This document shows, one piece after another, positions 10,889 to 21,369 of a stretch of DNA of 64,000 nt (the stretch's first letter is position 1; every line of letters starts with the position of its first letter). The translations under genes were made by a program, and so were the position numbers. Source of the DNA: Meconema thalassinum. Lineage: Eukaryota > Arthropoda > Insecta > Orthoptera > Tettigoniidae. Location: contig OX336398.1 in the NCBI GenBank assembly GCA_946902985.2, forward strand, positions 229,177,556 through 229,241,555, given 5' to 3'. Under the pieces are notes generated by a model. That model made no database searches, was not told the DNA's origin, and saw only the letters and a program-made list of their open reading frames with translations.

Positions 10889-11691
10889 CAACACGAATGT
10901 ACCCAAAAGAGATGGGTTATGCCCTAATCCTGAAATAAAAAAGGGGGGAAATTAGGGGTTTTTTAATAGGTAAATGTTATCTGGATCAGGTGTACGATGT
11001 ACTTTTCTTCTGCAATAAACCTAGGCCCATATTCGCGGCAGTATTAAAGGTGCCGGGACGTCCTCATAAGACCTTCAACGCTTAGTTCGAATGGGTTATG
11101 CTCCACGCGTGGCGAGGGCTAATCCACGGTCTTTAATAGTTGCAGACCCACCTCATTCAATAACATACATCTTAGCTAGGTTGGCAACACCTCACAGAAA
11201 CACATCGCGATCACTCCCCACAGCACGTAGGGAAGGGGGGAGAAGGGAGGGAAAAAACAGTCGTTAAGATAACCACCGCAGTCGACCGCACAGTGAGTTC
11301 TAGTAAACACGAAAACTGCGAGTAGCTGTAGTACGGAAGACAATCAGATAAGTAGTTAGCCTAAAATTTTATAGTTTAACCATAGTTTACAACCATATAA
11401 TCTCTCTAAAGTACAATCTACGGATAGCTATCACCATTTAGCATTTCACCTAACATATATACTGCATTTAGCATACACTGACAGTTGCAGTACCAATACT
11501 GCAACTAAATAATTGTACATATTGTAAATATTTTCACCTGTATTTCAAACATAGATTTTTTAGCCTAAGTGTAATGGATCTGATGATGATCGCTTGACGA
11601 TCGAAACTGGTCATCCTAGTGTTTTATTAATCTCATGTAATTTATTTCAGGATTAGGGCATAACCCATCTCTTTTGGGTACATTCGTGTTG
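10889..11691. mobile_element. 803-bp element with perfect 51-bp inverted ends and a hammerhead-like motif
   Basis: 10889-10939 and 11641-11691 are exact reverse complements over 51 bp. The interior has no ORF. Near the right end, 11580-11607 reads CTGATGA, then a GATCG/CGATC stem with a CTTGA loop, then GAAAC. This is the conserved core layout of the hammerhead-like motifs in Penelope-like element termini. Target-site duplication is not evident. Alternatives are a foldback element, or a palindromic arrangement of Penelope-like terminal repeats. Confidence 0.6.
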
Positions 11692-12000
11692 AGATAACAC
11701 TCACTAATACAGCTATCACAATTAACACCGGTTATCAAACAAATTCTACACACACCCGAAGTACACGGGGCTACATGACCACGTTGTCGCGGCCCCTGAA
11801 CTGAGGAACCAACCATCTTCATCCCAACGAAGCTTCCTACGAATTGACAACCCAACTCTAATACAGGCGGGTTTCAACCTACCTCGCGCCACATGCTGCA
11901 AACTTAATCGTATACGTTGTGGGACAGGAAGAACTGCTACTCTTGACAAATGGGAATGGCAAGAATCTCCTCACTGCGACTGAACGCTACGTTGGATTGT
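11692..12000 (+). pseudogene. LINE ORF2 C-terminal remnant (Jockey-like)
   Basis: In the + frame about 11859-11975 the translation reads GFNLPRATCCKLNRIRCG and DKWEWQESPHCD. This is a degraded match to the C-terminal Cys/His region of Jockey-like LINEs; compare the better-preserved GFDLPRKLWCRLNRLRTRHG at 49427. Only this tail is recognisable, and it is cut off by the hAT element at 12023. Confidence 0.5.
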
Positions 12001-12022
12001 TTTATATACTGTATATGCTTAC

Positions 12023-12965
12023 TAAGGTTCGGATGTTAAGGAAAGGTCATATTTTTTCCCTGAGCTCATTTTACCCGAAATATGAAAAATAAGTTTCAAT
12101 GAGGGGTCCCTGACCACGTTTAAAGCAGTTTTATGTTGTCTATAAATGCATATTTCGGCCATTTTTATTGTTTTGGTCATATTTTGTCATATTTTAGTGA
12201 AATTAGGTCATATTTGGTTATAATTTCGGCATTTTTGTTTAAATTGAGGCGTCGTTAACAAGGTACATGTTATCTGCGTCAAGTTTCAAACACGGGATTT
12301 CCGAATCGTGTAGTAGATATATTTTTCTTTCTTTCCCGTAACATGCAGATAGTAGGTTTAGAAGACCTGATTCCAAAAAGGCGCTCCTCTACGGACGTCT
12401 TTTAGCACATCTTTCTGGACAAGTTAGATTGCGACGTTGTACGCATGAGGTCACGGAACATGACTATAATGTGCTTCCGCCTTTCAATAGGATGTCACTC
12501 CAGTAGATACATTTAGATCAGAAGCAATTAGCAAACAAGGAAATGCCATGTTTTATCTCACCCAGTTCTTCCTTGCAGGGCCGAGTGAAAGCTCCCTTGC
12601 CCCTTCACTACCAACGGATCAACAGATTGGTCACACGTGTAGTACTGCAGTGAACCCCATCATGCCGAAAGTGAAGTGTAGTAAAGCTGTAAAGTTCAGA
12701 AAGTATGTGAAAGAGTTCGGTGAAGAAATTTCAGTACTGACGGAACTATTCGTTTAAATCTGTCTGGTGTATTATCGCTGATCACGTTTTGGCACGTAGG
12801 ACGTTTACTGTATATTAGAGATACTCGACTTATCCCAAAAATTCATGTCATATTTCATAGTTTTTAAGTCATATTTTATAGTTTTTAGGTCATATTTAGC
12901 TAGTTTTTAGGGCATATTTGCTTGCATATTTTGTACTGCTTTAGGTCTTAATCTACTGAACCCTA
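12023..12965 (+). mobile_element. Internally deleted hAT-type DNA transposon
   Basis: A 943-bp element bounded by imperfect inverted ends TAAGGTTCGG and GAACCCTA. The 8-bp flanks atgcttac (12015-12022) and atgattac (12966-12973) match at 7 of 8 positions, as expected for hAT. Subterminal regions are rich in GGTCATATTT repeats on both sides. A short frame from 12663 starts MPKVKCSKAVKFRKYVKEFG, resembling the N terminus of hAT transposases, and ends within about 30 codons. The BED finger and catalytic domain are missing. Confidence 0.7.
12663..12757 (+). pseudogene. hAT transposase N-terminal remnant
   Basis: About 31 codons (MPKVKCSKAVKFRKYVKEFG, then EEISVLTELFV) lie inside the deleted hAT element. 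The basic N-terminal stretch is familiar from insect hAT transposases, but the zinc-finger and RNaseH-like parts are absent, so it has no transposase activity. The open frame extends upstream to 12548 without recognisable content. Confidence 0.45.
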
Positions 12966-12973
12966 ATGATTAC

Positions 12974-13279
12974 CGACAGTAGTGGCTACGCTGGCTAAAA
13001 CGCAGCGTTAGGCCATGGGGCCAAGCTCTCTGCTGACTCGGTAGACGCGTGGGTTCGAGCCCCACCGTCGGCCGTCCTTGAAATGGTTTTCCGTGGTTTC
13101 ACATTTTCAATACCAGGCAAATGCTGGGACGGTACCTTCTGATAGGCCACGGCCGCTTCCTTCCACATCCTTGCCCAGTTTCATTCATCTTCACCCATTC
13201 CATCTCTCATCCCAACGCGCAGGTCACCCACGGGCGTCGACTAGTAAGACCTGCATTTGGCCTCTCAGGAGGTCACACG
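12974..13279 (+). mobile_element. tRNA-derived SINE, family 2
   Basis: The tRNA-like head has acceptor-stem-like ends (CCGACAGT at 12973 and ACCGTCGG at 13063) and a B box GGTTCGAGCC (13052-13061). The central body (CAGGCAAATGCTGGGACGGT, GGCCACGGCCGCTTCC) is a motif I associate with SINEs widespread in polyneopteran insects. The 3' tail (13216-13270) is shared with the otherwise different SINE at 41451-41698. An AT microsatellite follows. Confidence 0.75.
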
Positions 13280-13287
13280 ACAAATAA

Positions 13288-13327
<40 letters not shown>
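13280..13327. repeat. (TA)n microsatellite at a SINE tail
   Basis: An AAATAAATAAATA lead-in is followed by about 20 TA repeats, immediately downstream of the SINE. Confidence 0.95.
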
Positions 13328-13330
<3 letters not shown>

Positions 13331-13815
13331 AGAATAATGTCAGCAGACGAATATTATACCAACCTACATATCTATCAATTATTTCGGTCACGAGAAACAT
13401 AAACGTGATTTTGAAATTTTAGCACAGCCATCATTTTGAAGTTCTCATAGAAATTGAATTAAAATAGACGCCAATATATTACATTACGTCTTCCATGAAG
13501 ATATACCATGCCATATTCTACAAGGCTTGGATGATTAGGTCGCGAGAAAACAAGGCTATTTAAAGTCACATATATGAACTTACGTTAATAGCCTCTTCAG
13601 TTTGCTGTAATTCGTTCACAGATATTGATAACCATCTAAATATTTCGGATGACTGCCATGTTGGATTGTTATAATAGTGCATAGTAGAGTTATGCACAGT
13701 TAGATGAAGATTATTACCTATGTTTATATTAAAACGTTCAGATCGATCGCATGTTTAGGACACAATAAGTTAAAACTTAATTTAAAAATTTTGCATACCC
13801 GCCAGCTTGCTTGTA

Positions 13816-15904
13816 CGAGGGCAGATCAAAAAATAAGTTGCACTTCCCAGTTATGGCCATTTATTACACCACCTATACAACAGCAACACGCCTATAACGA
13901 CATACAATGTGTTTGTACACCACACCCAAAACAATTGAACTAAGAGTACTATATTGATGTGCAATTGCAACGATAGTGCATGTATATATTTATTGTGTTT
14001 AAGGATAATATAAAATCATATGTTCATTCTCATCCATTCTTGTAATTAGACGTCGACCCGAGATTTCAAACCGTAAATTTACAACCCCTCCCCCAATAAA
14101 TATATTTCTTGAGCTCACTTGCGGAACTAACAACTGACAATAGATACCGCTCGACCCGCCATAAACCGCTTATGAACAGGCAGGAAGAGTGGAAAGGGAG
14201 CCGCAACCAGGAGAGGCCCTCGGTAGCCAACAGGCTAATTCTAAAAGATGTCGGAACAATGGACCCTACAGCTTTTTAGAATAAATTGTTTTACGACGAG
14301 AAAACTGCAACCTTGTGATTTTTAAGGAAGATACCGCTACATGACACCAATATGGAAGTGTGTCACTGGGGGAGAGACCTTCACCCCAATATAGCCACTT
14401 GGTACGTGACAAAGGACTTACTTCGGCCAATAAGGAAGGAGCGACACTTTCTGTAGACAATACTTTGATATTGCAATTGGCAGATCCCCTACTGCTGGTG
14501 GGAGATATAATTGCCATATATAAGCCGGGACAGAGCTGTATGGAGAGGAAGAATATTATTATGTTTTCACTTGAAAGCACTTCAAATTCTAAACTTGGAC
14601 CTCACTTGTTGAGATTCAACTACAAAAATTTCATAAAGTTCAACTAGTAATCTCAGTGGAGATCTAGCTAGGATATTTCCAGCATTGCGCTGAATATCGA
14701 AGACGAGTGAAACCATTCCATTCACTCAGCTAGGCGACAGCATCTGTGCAATTAATGAGCAGATAGCTTTATCAGGGAGGATTGGTACTTCGAACCATGG
14801 AAGACCACGCGAGATGTCTACTTCAGGAACGAGATACCTCCGCCAACATCGCCCATGAAGATCTACAACCCGGTGAGCTCATGCATATTTGTCAATTGCA
14901 AGTCGGACGTAAATACTATTAACTTCAATAATTTAAAGAAATAACTTCCCCTTTTTATTTTTATCTGTTTGAAAGGTCGCAAGACGTCATTCATCTCATC
15001 CTGTGTTCTTAATAAATTATTTTTACAATCTATAACGTTCTGCCAAGATTTACCCCATGCTAGACTTCCCAGAGGTCAAAATAAATAGAATAAGGTGTTT
15101 TTCAGCTAGCCTCTGTTGCGCCTCCCCCGAAAGTAAAGAATCTCAATTTAATAAATATAAATGTATTTCACAGCCGTCTGTTGGAGATTGGCGCCCTATT
15201 AACCGAGCTATTTACTGCACTCATTTTCTATCACGAGCTATGAAACGTTACAACATGTCACCCAAGCATGGGGCAAGCAGTGCACTAGCCACGAAACGTT
15301 ACAATGTAAAGTCACTTTTCCACATAGTTTCCAAGAGACTCCAAATATCTCTGCGAACGCACAACCAACTTGTCGATGCCGGATGCATTGAAAGTTCCTC
15401 CAGCGTTCTGCAACCACACGGAGACAGCGGCGTTCGCCTCCTCATCGGTCTGGAAACGTCAACCACCGAGCTCCGTTTTGAGCTTACCGAACAGATCAAA
15501 GTCACATTTGCACGGGTCCTGGACGTTGCGGGCCTGACTTCGCGATATTCGTCCGTGATATCCGTGCGTCCGGCTTCGAATTGCTGACACCACTTTACGA
15601 TCCCTTGCCGGGAAATGGCCCACTCCTCATACACAGCGCTAATTTCTCGATGAATGTCCGTGCAATTCTTCCTTTTGGCCCATAGAAATCAGATTGTCGC
15701 TCGCACCTCATATTTGGAGTGAACGTCCAGTCGACGCGCCATTGCATTTGGCCGCTATTCACACCATACAAGACGAGACACCACAGCGACCTGACTATCA
15801 GACGTGTGGGCAGTGTCTGTCCCTTTCTCCGCTGTGCCCACGGTTGCAAAACACAGCGCGCTGCTGCAGCGCGTTAGTGTAGCTAACTTTTTGATCCACC
15901 TTCG
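13816..15904 (-). mobile_element. Decayed mariner element inside repeat E
   Basis: The inverted ends are CGAGGGCAGATCAAAAAATA at 13816 and the reverse complement of TTTTTGATCCACCTTCG ending at 15904, each next to TA (13814-13815 and 15905-15906). A transposase remnant lies at 15312-15742 on the minus strand. The stretch 13840-15230 has no recognisable content and is probably a further insertion, since mariner elements are normally about 1.3 kb. Confidence 0.6.
15312..15742 (-). pseudogene. mariner transposase, internally deleted and broken
   Basis: Reading the minus strand from 15742 gives the mariner N terminus: MARRLDVHSKYEVRATI, a TGA, then the helix-turn-helix region YEEWAISRQGIVKWCQQFEA and DEYREVRPATSRT. 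It then passes directly into the C-terminal region with DFDLFGKLKTELGG, FQTDEEANAAVSVWLQ and the terminal YVEK followed by a stop at 15312. The first two catalytic Asp blocks in the middle are missing. The mixture of an internal deletion, at least two stops and frame changes marks a long-dead copy. Confidence 0.75.
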
Positions 15905-16345
15905 TATGATAAATAATAATTGAATTAAACGCCAGAAGAATATAGCTTGTATAAACATTTATCGTACCAAGTTTCGTTGTATTTGGTTGATTAAATCTTG
16001 AGAAAATGATGTTTAAATATTTTATATTTGCCTGGCCACCATGTTGGTTTTGTAGTAAACATGTTATTGAGCAACACATACCTGAACTTACATTAGTGTT
16101 TTCTATCATTACACAAACTTTCATGGTGATCCAGCACTAGGTTCCGATATATAGAATGCCGGCAAAATATTTCGCACAGCCGCCATGTTGAATTGGTGAA
16201 TCATATTTAAATTTGAAGGGCAAGGTCGAGGTCGTGTCATTGAAATCACTCCCGTCGCGTCGTTTAGTTTTTATTAGGGGGACACACACACGCGGTCAAA
16301 AGGTGATCTCATAAGCCTATTGTTCATTAGATGAAAATAGGCTAA

Positions 16346-16820
16346 CAAGATAGGAGAGCTAACGCAAATTACAAAAAAAAAAACCAGAAACAGAAACAAA
16401 AGACTGAAAGCAAGGCACAAGAACTGAAAAACAAAAAACAAGATGAATAGAAAAAAGACATAAAAGCACATAACAAAAACCGAAAGGCTAAAAATTCAAA
16501 GGCAAAGGGCAAATACAAAAGGTCATGAACAATAACAAAATTAAAACCATAAAACCAGAAAACAAGCAAACAAAGGCAATAACGAATACAAAAGCAAACC
16601 CAAATCACACAAAATTAAAAGCTTGTGAAAGCAAAAGCAACAACAGGAAACAAAATTACAGTGCCAAAACAATAAATTAAATACAAAAATAAAACCATAA
16701 ACTAAACACAAAAACAGTAACAATGCCAAAAAGGGCAGAATCAAAAAGAAAAGTCAAAATAGCAAAATAGCATAACCATAAAAACAAGAACTAAACCATA
16801 AAGTACCAAACAAAAGATTA
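16346..16820. repeat. A-rich low-complexity block
   Basis: A degenerate purine/A-rich tract with recurring aaaacaa, aaaacca and gcaaa(g/t) strings. The overlapping minus-strand frames (Phe/Leu-rich) are products of this composition and not genes. Confidence 0.8.
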
Positions 16821-17976
16821 AACAAGAAGCTCCGTGACGAGCTGAAGAGCCTACTTTTCTTAAAATTTAAGATTCATGCCAATCTATATAAACTAATCTA
16901 GAATAATGACGAAACCAATTTGGTGATACTAACATTTATAAGTACTGTAGTTTCAAATACACCAGAAATAGTGTAGCCTAATAGAGTAACTTACTACAGT
17001 TGGCATCCCTGGTGACTCTGAATATATTCTTAGTTCCATCTCTTAAGGTATAGATTGCACATTCAACATTTAGTTGAAGTCTAGTGGATAGTATGGACGT
17101 TACATGCTGTTTGATATTGGATTTATCAGTGCGCGTAAAATCATGTTGGGAACAATGTCATGTATGTGATGCTCAGAATTAAACTGAATTTTTACGATCT
17201 AACATAGAGCCAATTTTGGATAAAATCCATTTGTTAGTATAGATGTTACATGATATTAAAAATTTTAAACTATCAGGAAGCTTAGAATCATGTTGGCAGC
17301 ACTGAGGTATATTCGTTACTCAAAATTAATCTAGAATGTCAGGTACTATACGCGTGAAAAGTTTAGAGCCGTTGGCTTGAATACTTTCTGATATATTGAT
17401 ATTAATGTTAAAACATAGAGAGAGCATTTATCAACAGTTGGCAGCCCTGGCGTCTCTTTAGAATACGTACAGTCATATCTGTTATAGTACACATAGTGCA
17501 TACGAAATTTGGTTGAAATCCAATATATAGTGTAGAAGTTACATGCTTTTATATTATGGACCTATCGGCAGACTTAGAATCATGTTGGCAACACTGACAT
17601 ATATGAACTTCTGCAAATTAATCTGGAATTTTATCGTCTATTCGTGTGCTAATTTTGGAAGAGTTCAAATCCATAACTTCTGAGATATCCAACATAGAGT
17701 TCAAATTTCAATTTGATTTTTCAGCAGTTGGTAGCACTGACGTCACTTTCAAATAAGGCCGTGAGATATTCAGGTATTGATCTTTACTCTTACCAAACTT
17801 GGTTTCGATAGCTTCAGCCATTTAGGAGTTGATAGGGGGGCGGGGGGGGGGGGGGGGAGATACACACACCCAGCCAGACAGACAGAATGACAGACAGACA
17901 CACACACACATTTTCCCGGATCGATCTCATGAGTCTACTTTTTCCTCATTTTTGCAAAATGAGAAAAGTAGGCTAA
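16821..17976 (+). mobile_element. Hairpin-ended non-autonomous repeat, copy B
   Basis: A 1.16-kb copy of the same family as A. It opens AACAAGAAGCTCCGTGACG then gagcctacttttc, has internal gttggca(g/t)ccctgg monomers, a G-run and CAGA microsatellite (17836-17910), and ends in the same hairpin and CTAA (17971-17976). No coding capacity. Confidence 0.75.
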
Positions 17977-18461
17977 AAACCATAATAATAAACATATGCA
18001 AAATGTAAAACTGAACTAAATCCTAACTTGAAATTGTTCTGGCCTGTAAAGGTTTGAATATTCTTTATACTTACACCACGTACAGTAATATTCCCGACAG
18101 TTGAACATGACACTACATGGAAATGTTATTAGCTTTAAATAGTTAATTAAATGATAGTTGAATATTAATTACCAAAGGGCTGCGGGCTAAATTTTTAATA
18201 ACATAGGCGTGATAGGACTGTACAAGCTTTACATCCATAATCCGCGCCGTAATGTACATGAACAGGTGTGTACGTACTCATAACAAGTGCGCCAAACATT
18301 GCTTCCCTGCTAGTTTATCAGTGCGCAAGTTGGGTGCCTGGTTCCATCCCAGCATTTGTCTGAAGGAAGTGTGGGAACACCACTAGAAAATGGACGATAT
18401 TCCTTCCACACCAATGAGGAACATAGAATCATGGATATCTTTTTCGGATCTAGATGATGAA
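17977..18461. other. Unclassified spacer
   Basis: AT-rich in the first half. The second half contains ctggttccatcccagc and ggaagtgtgggaacacc, vaguely SINE-like but without a convincing A box. The last five bases, atgaa (18457-18461), match the bases just outside the far end of the next element. Confidence 0.4.
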
Positions 18462-19228
18462 AGGCCAGGCGACAGGTAGTTCAATAAGGACTTAATTAGT
18501 GGAAAGCTGGAAATTGCTTTAATCGCTTTATTTGGAACCAGATATTACTCTCCCAAGATTTCCCCCTCGAGCGAAGTCGGCGTTGGCCCTTCTGGCCCTA
18601 AGAAGGTACCATTTTTCGATGTTTTGCAAATATATCCCATACCATCAACTTTATCAACAAAACACCTATTATAAAAAATAATCTGGAGTAAATTTACTAC
18701 AAAAATGTTCCCTACCTTTTGTCTCTAATGTGAACCGTTACGATGCTACGACCATTCAAAGTAGAGCCCTTTTTGATTCTTGCGGAAAATCTATGGAAAT
18801 GACATGCCATATCAAAGTTTCTTCATGTTATAAATATTTGTCAGCATTCCAGATGCACATGCTGTTAACTTGTTACAAGTATAACAGTTTTTCTATGTAA
18901 ACAGCTGTGGCAAAGTACCTACCATTAGTATTATTATTGCATAGTATTGGCATAAAATCACTCTTTTCCACACCACCTGGCGGTAGAGTAAATGGCGCGT
19001 TTCTTTTAAAGTGGTGTCCCCTGGAGGACTAATCCACAGTTCAAATGTCAAAGTTAGTCGATTTTAAACCGAATTGGCAGTCTTGATCGTCTGACTCAAT
19101 TTCTCCGTCATCGCTTTCATCATCTGTATCGGTACATTCGTCTGACGTCACAGGGCGCTCCAGATTGACATAGATGTCTCCGTCACAATCATCCATATCA
19201 TCTTCCTCGGCAGCATTTGTACATGACC

Positions 19229-21369
19229 CACAGTGGTCCGGATTTGAAAAAAAGCGGACAAAAATATTTTCCGCTAAATGAAATGAAATACTTTTGTATA
19301 AAACTTTAAATTAGATGTTACTATTTGGTAAATTTGTCTTAGTACATAAAATTACTTACTTATTCATCCTCTGATCCGGATGAGTCGACTTCTTCTTCTT
19401 CCCCTTCCTGCTCCGTCTTGTCCTCGGGTATTGACAATAAATTACACACCTCCTGAGGCAACTGTCTTCATTTCTTCTTCGGTAGACTTCCCGTGCTTGA
19501 GATTACTGAATCAGAGCTTAGCAATAGTCTATGGAACAAGTCAAAATTATTGGAAATTCTTGAGGATTTTCTGGTATGGTCTTCTCTATATTTTCTTACT
19601 TCTTGATTTCTAGACTCTTAAGACCTCTTCTGAAAGTTCTCCAATCGGCAAAATAGCTGCTTCTATAATGAAAGATCCATGGATAAGTATGTTATGGAGT
19701 GTTAGAGGCATGTAACACCACGGATATAGCCGTACATATAAGCTTGCTGTTTCGCAGCAGTAGGAATTGAACTCTGAACTATTAATTTCATTACCAGAGG
19801 AAATTGCTTTTAAAATTATTCCAAAACGAGTTATTAACTACCCCTGTTATTTCGGATGCTACTTGAGGTTGATCAAAAAACCTTCGGGCAGTGTTGCCAT
19901 CACTGGTTGTTCCACATCCAGGCTTCGGAATATCAACTAGAAGACCTAATCTCGTTCTGAATGTGTCTTGCACAATATTTTCTTTCTTTCGAATAAGTCT
20001 CGATTACCATCTTTCACGCTCACTTTACACTTTTTAAAACCCAGGCGGTACGAAATATGCAGGAGACATTCAAAAAATCGAAAGTGGGCGTGTGGAACTG
20101 AAATTCCAAACTCAAGTTGTAAATTGTCGACGAGCTTTTGTGCCACTTATGTAGATTTTTCATTTCTGAAAATTTCGCACCATTCGTTTGCCCCTTGTTG
20201 GTGTGGTCGTGGTAGCTTCTTTTTAGCTTGGCTAATGAATCGTCTCCCTCTGCCCTTAAATTCATAACGGTCGCATAGGCAAGCTCTGATGAAGTGGCAT
20301 TCTCCCTTAGGTCTTTAATTTTCCTTATTTTGCTTCTCTCCGTTAGCTCTTGAAATTCTTTTGGAGGACGACCTCGATCTACTGATTTTGCGGAGCCAGG
20401 AATGCTCGGATTTGATATCACAATTTCTGTTTTCAACCAGTCTGAATATTTCTTCAAAAAAAAAAGAGCATGTTCTAAGAAGTTACACTTTCTCCACCGG
20501 TCAACATACGGCAAAAAGAAAAGTTTCTTATATTATTATACACTGTTTTCTCTACACTGTCGTCAACATTTAATTGGAATTTGTTAAGGAGATATGTTAC
20601 CACAAACTTTCCTTGACGCGCGCGAGACTGATTTTTGTTCTCTCGAATCTTGTTAATAAGATCACTGCGACTAACAACGAAAATTCATTTTTCACTCTTC
20701 ACAACACACACAACTACTACTAATCAATTACTTCTCGTGATTGAAGATTATTTTGGTTTCATGGCCTCGAGATATCCCTTGCGTAGCATAAACAAATGTC
20801 TCAACAGGCTCTTATCTCGCGCGAGTGTTTATCCTCAGAGCGCGCAGTAAGGTTCTCTCCCTTCTCAATCACGCATCTGGCGGGTTCTGGCGATGAAACC
20901 TTTTAGGATATATTCTCCAGTCTTCATTTTAAAACTAGCATAAGTTTCATGGTATACATATGTATACATTTTTTTGTAGGTCAAGCAAAATTTATTTTTC
21001 TTGAAGAAAATAAAGCACTATAAAAATAAGTATAACAGTCCTTATAAGTGATCTGAAATCGAAAATCATGCTATAATCAAATATATCAGATCACAAACTA
21101 CATACAGATATAGTATTATAGACCCCGAGTTTCGTTTTGAAGTTAGAATGATATTTCAAAGTTTACTTAATGGAGCGCGGAATTCAGAAACGAAGAGTTG
21201 TATCACTTTTGTAGTATTATATCTGAGAAACACAGAAGCAATTTCCAAAGAAAAAGTGAAATTAATGTACACTGATTAACATACTTCACGTGGGAGTTGG
21301 TTTGGCCTTTCTAATGTAAAGTTGAAAAATCTATTTTTGTCCGCTTTTTTACGGATCCGGACCACTGTG
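19229..21369 (-). mobile_element. Transib DNA transposon (2141 bp, internally deleted)
   Basis: Both ends start CACAGTGGTCCGGAT and share about 37 bp of inverted repeat, including the AAGCGGACAAAAAT segment. The heptamer CACAGTG is the Transib/RSS-type terminus. A 5-bp duplication, tgacc, lies at 19224-19228 and 21370-21374. Removing the element and one copy of the duplication restores the reading frame of the surrounding gene (CMNCMGR continuing to SCTNAAEEDD). The interior holds the decayed transposase described separately. Confidence 0.85.
19371..20514 (-). pseudogene. Transib (RAG1-like) transposase, internally deleted
   Basis: Minus strand: the N-terminal region has GRPPKEFQELTERSKIRKIK (about residue 49 of the first frame) and ends near AKLKRSYHDHTN. 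The middle of the protein is missing. After a frame change come FRFFECLLHISYRLGFKK (about 20080), then LLVDIPKPGCGTTSDGNTAR (about 19900), then YPWCYMPLTLHNILIHG and LPIGELSEEV (about 19630-19700). The DGNTARRFF and IGELSEE blocks correspond by my reading to the RAG1 NGNFARKLM and IGAWASEG regions, the latter containing a catalytic Glu. The acidic tail ends near 19371. The first catalytic Asp segment is deleted, and several stops are present. Not functional. Confidence 0.75.

Larger units (their letters stand above)
13325..16345 (+). mobile_element. Hairpin-ended repeat, copy E, split by a mariner insertion
   Basis: The two halves, 13325-13815 and 15905-16345, share the same style of text, for example ggatgattaggtcgcgagaa against ggttgattaaatcttgagaa, plus repeated cagccgccatgttg-type strings. 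The right half ends with a CA-rich run, ggtgatctcataag and a hairpin (arms AGCCTATT and AATAGGCT). It is related to copy F at 44029-44895. The left end is not defined. Confidence 0.55.

Noticed and set aside
16274..16744. Phe/Leu-rich minus-strand frames as membrane proteins
   Set aside because: They are the antisense of an A-rich low-complexity tract and have no conserved pattern.
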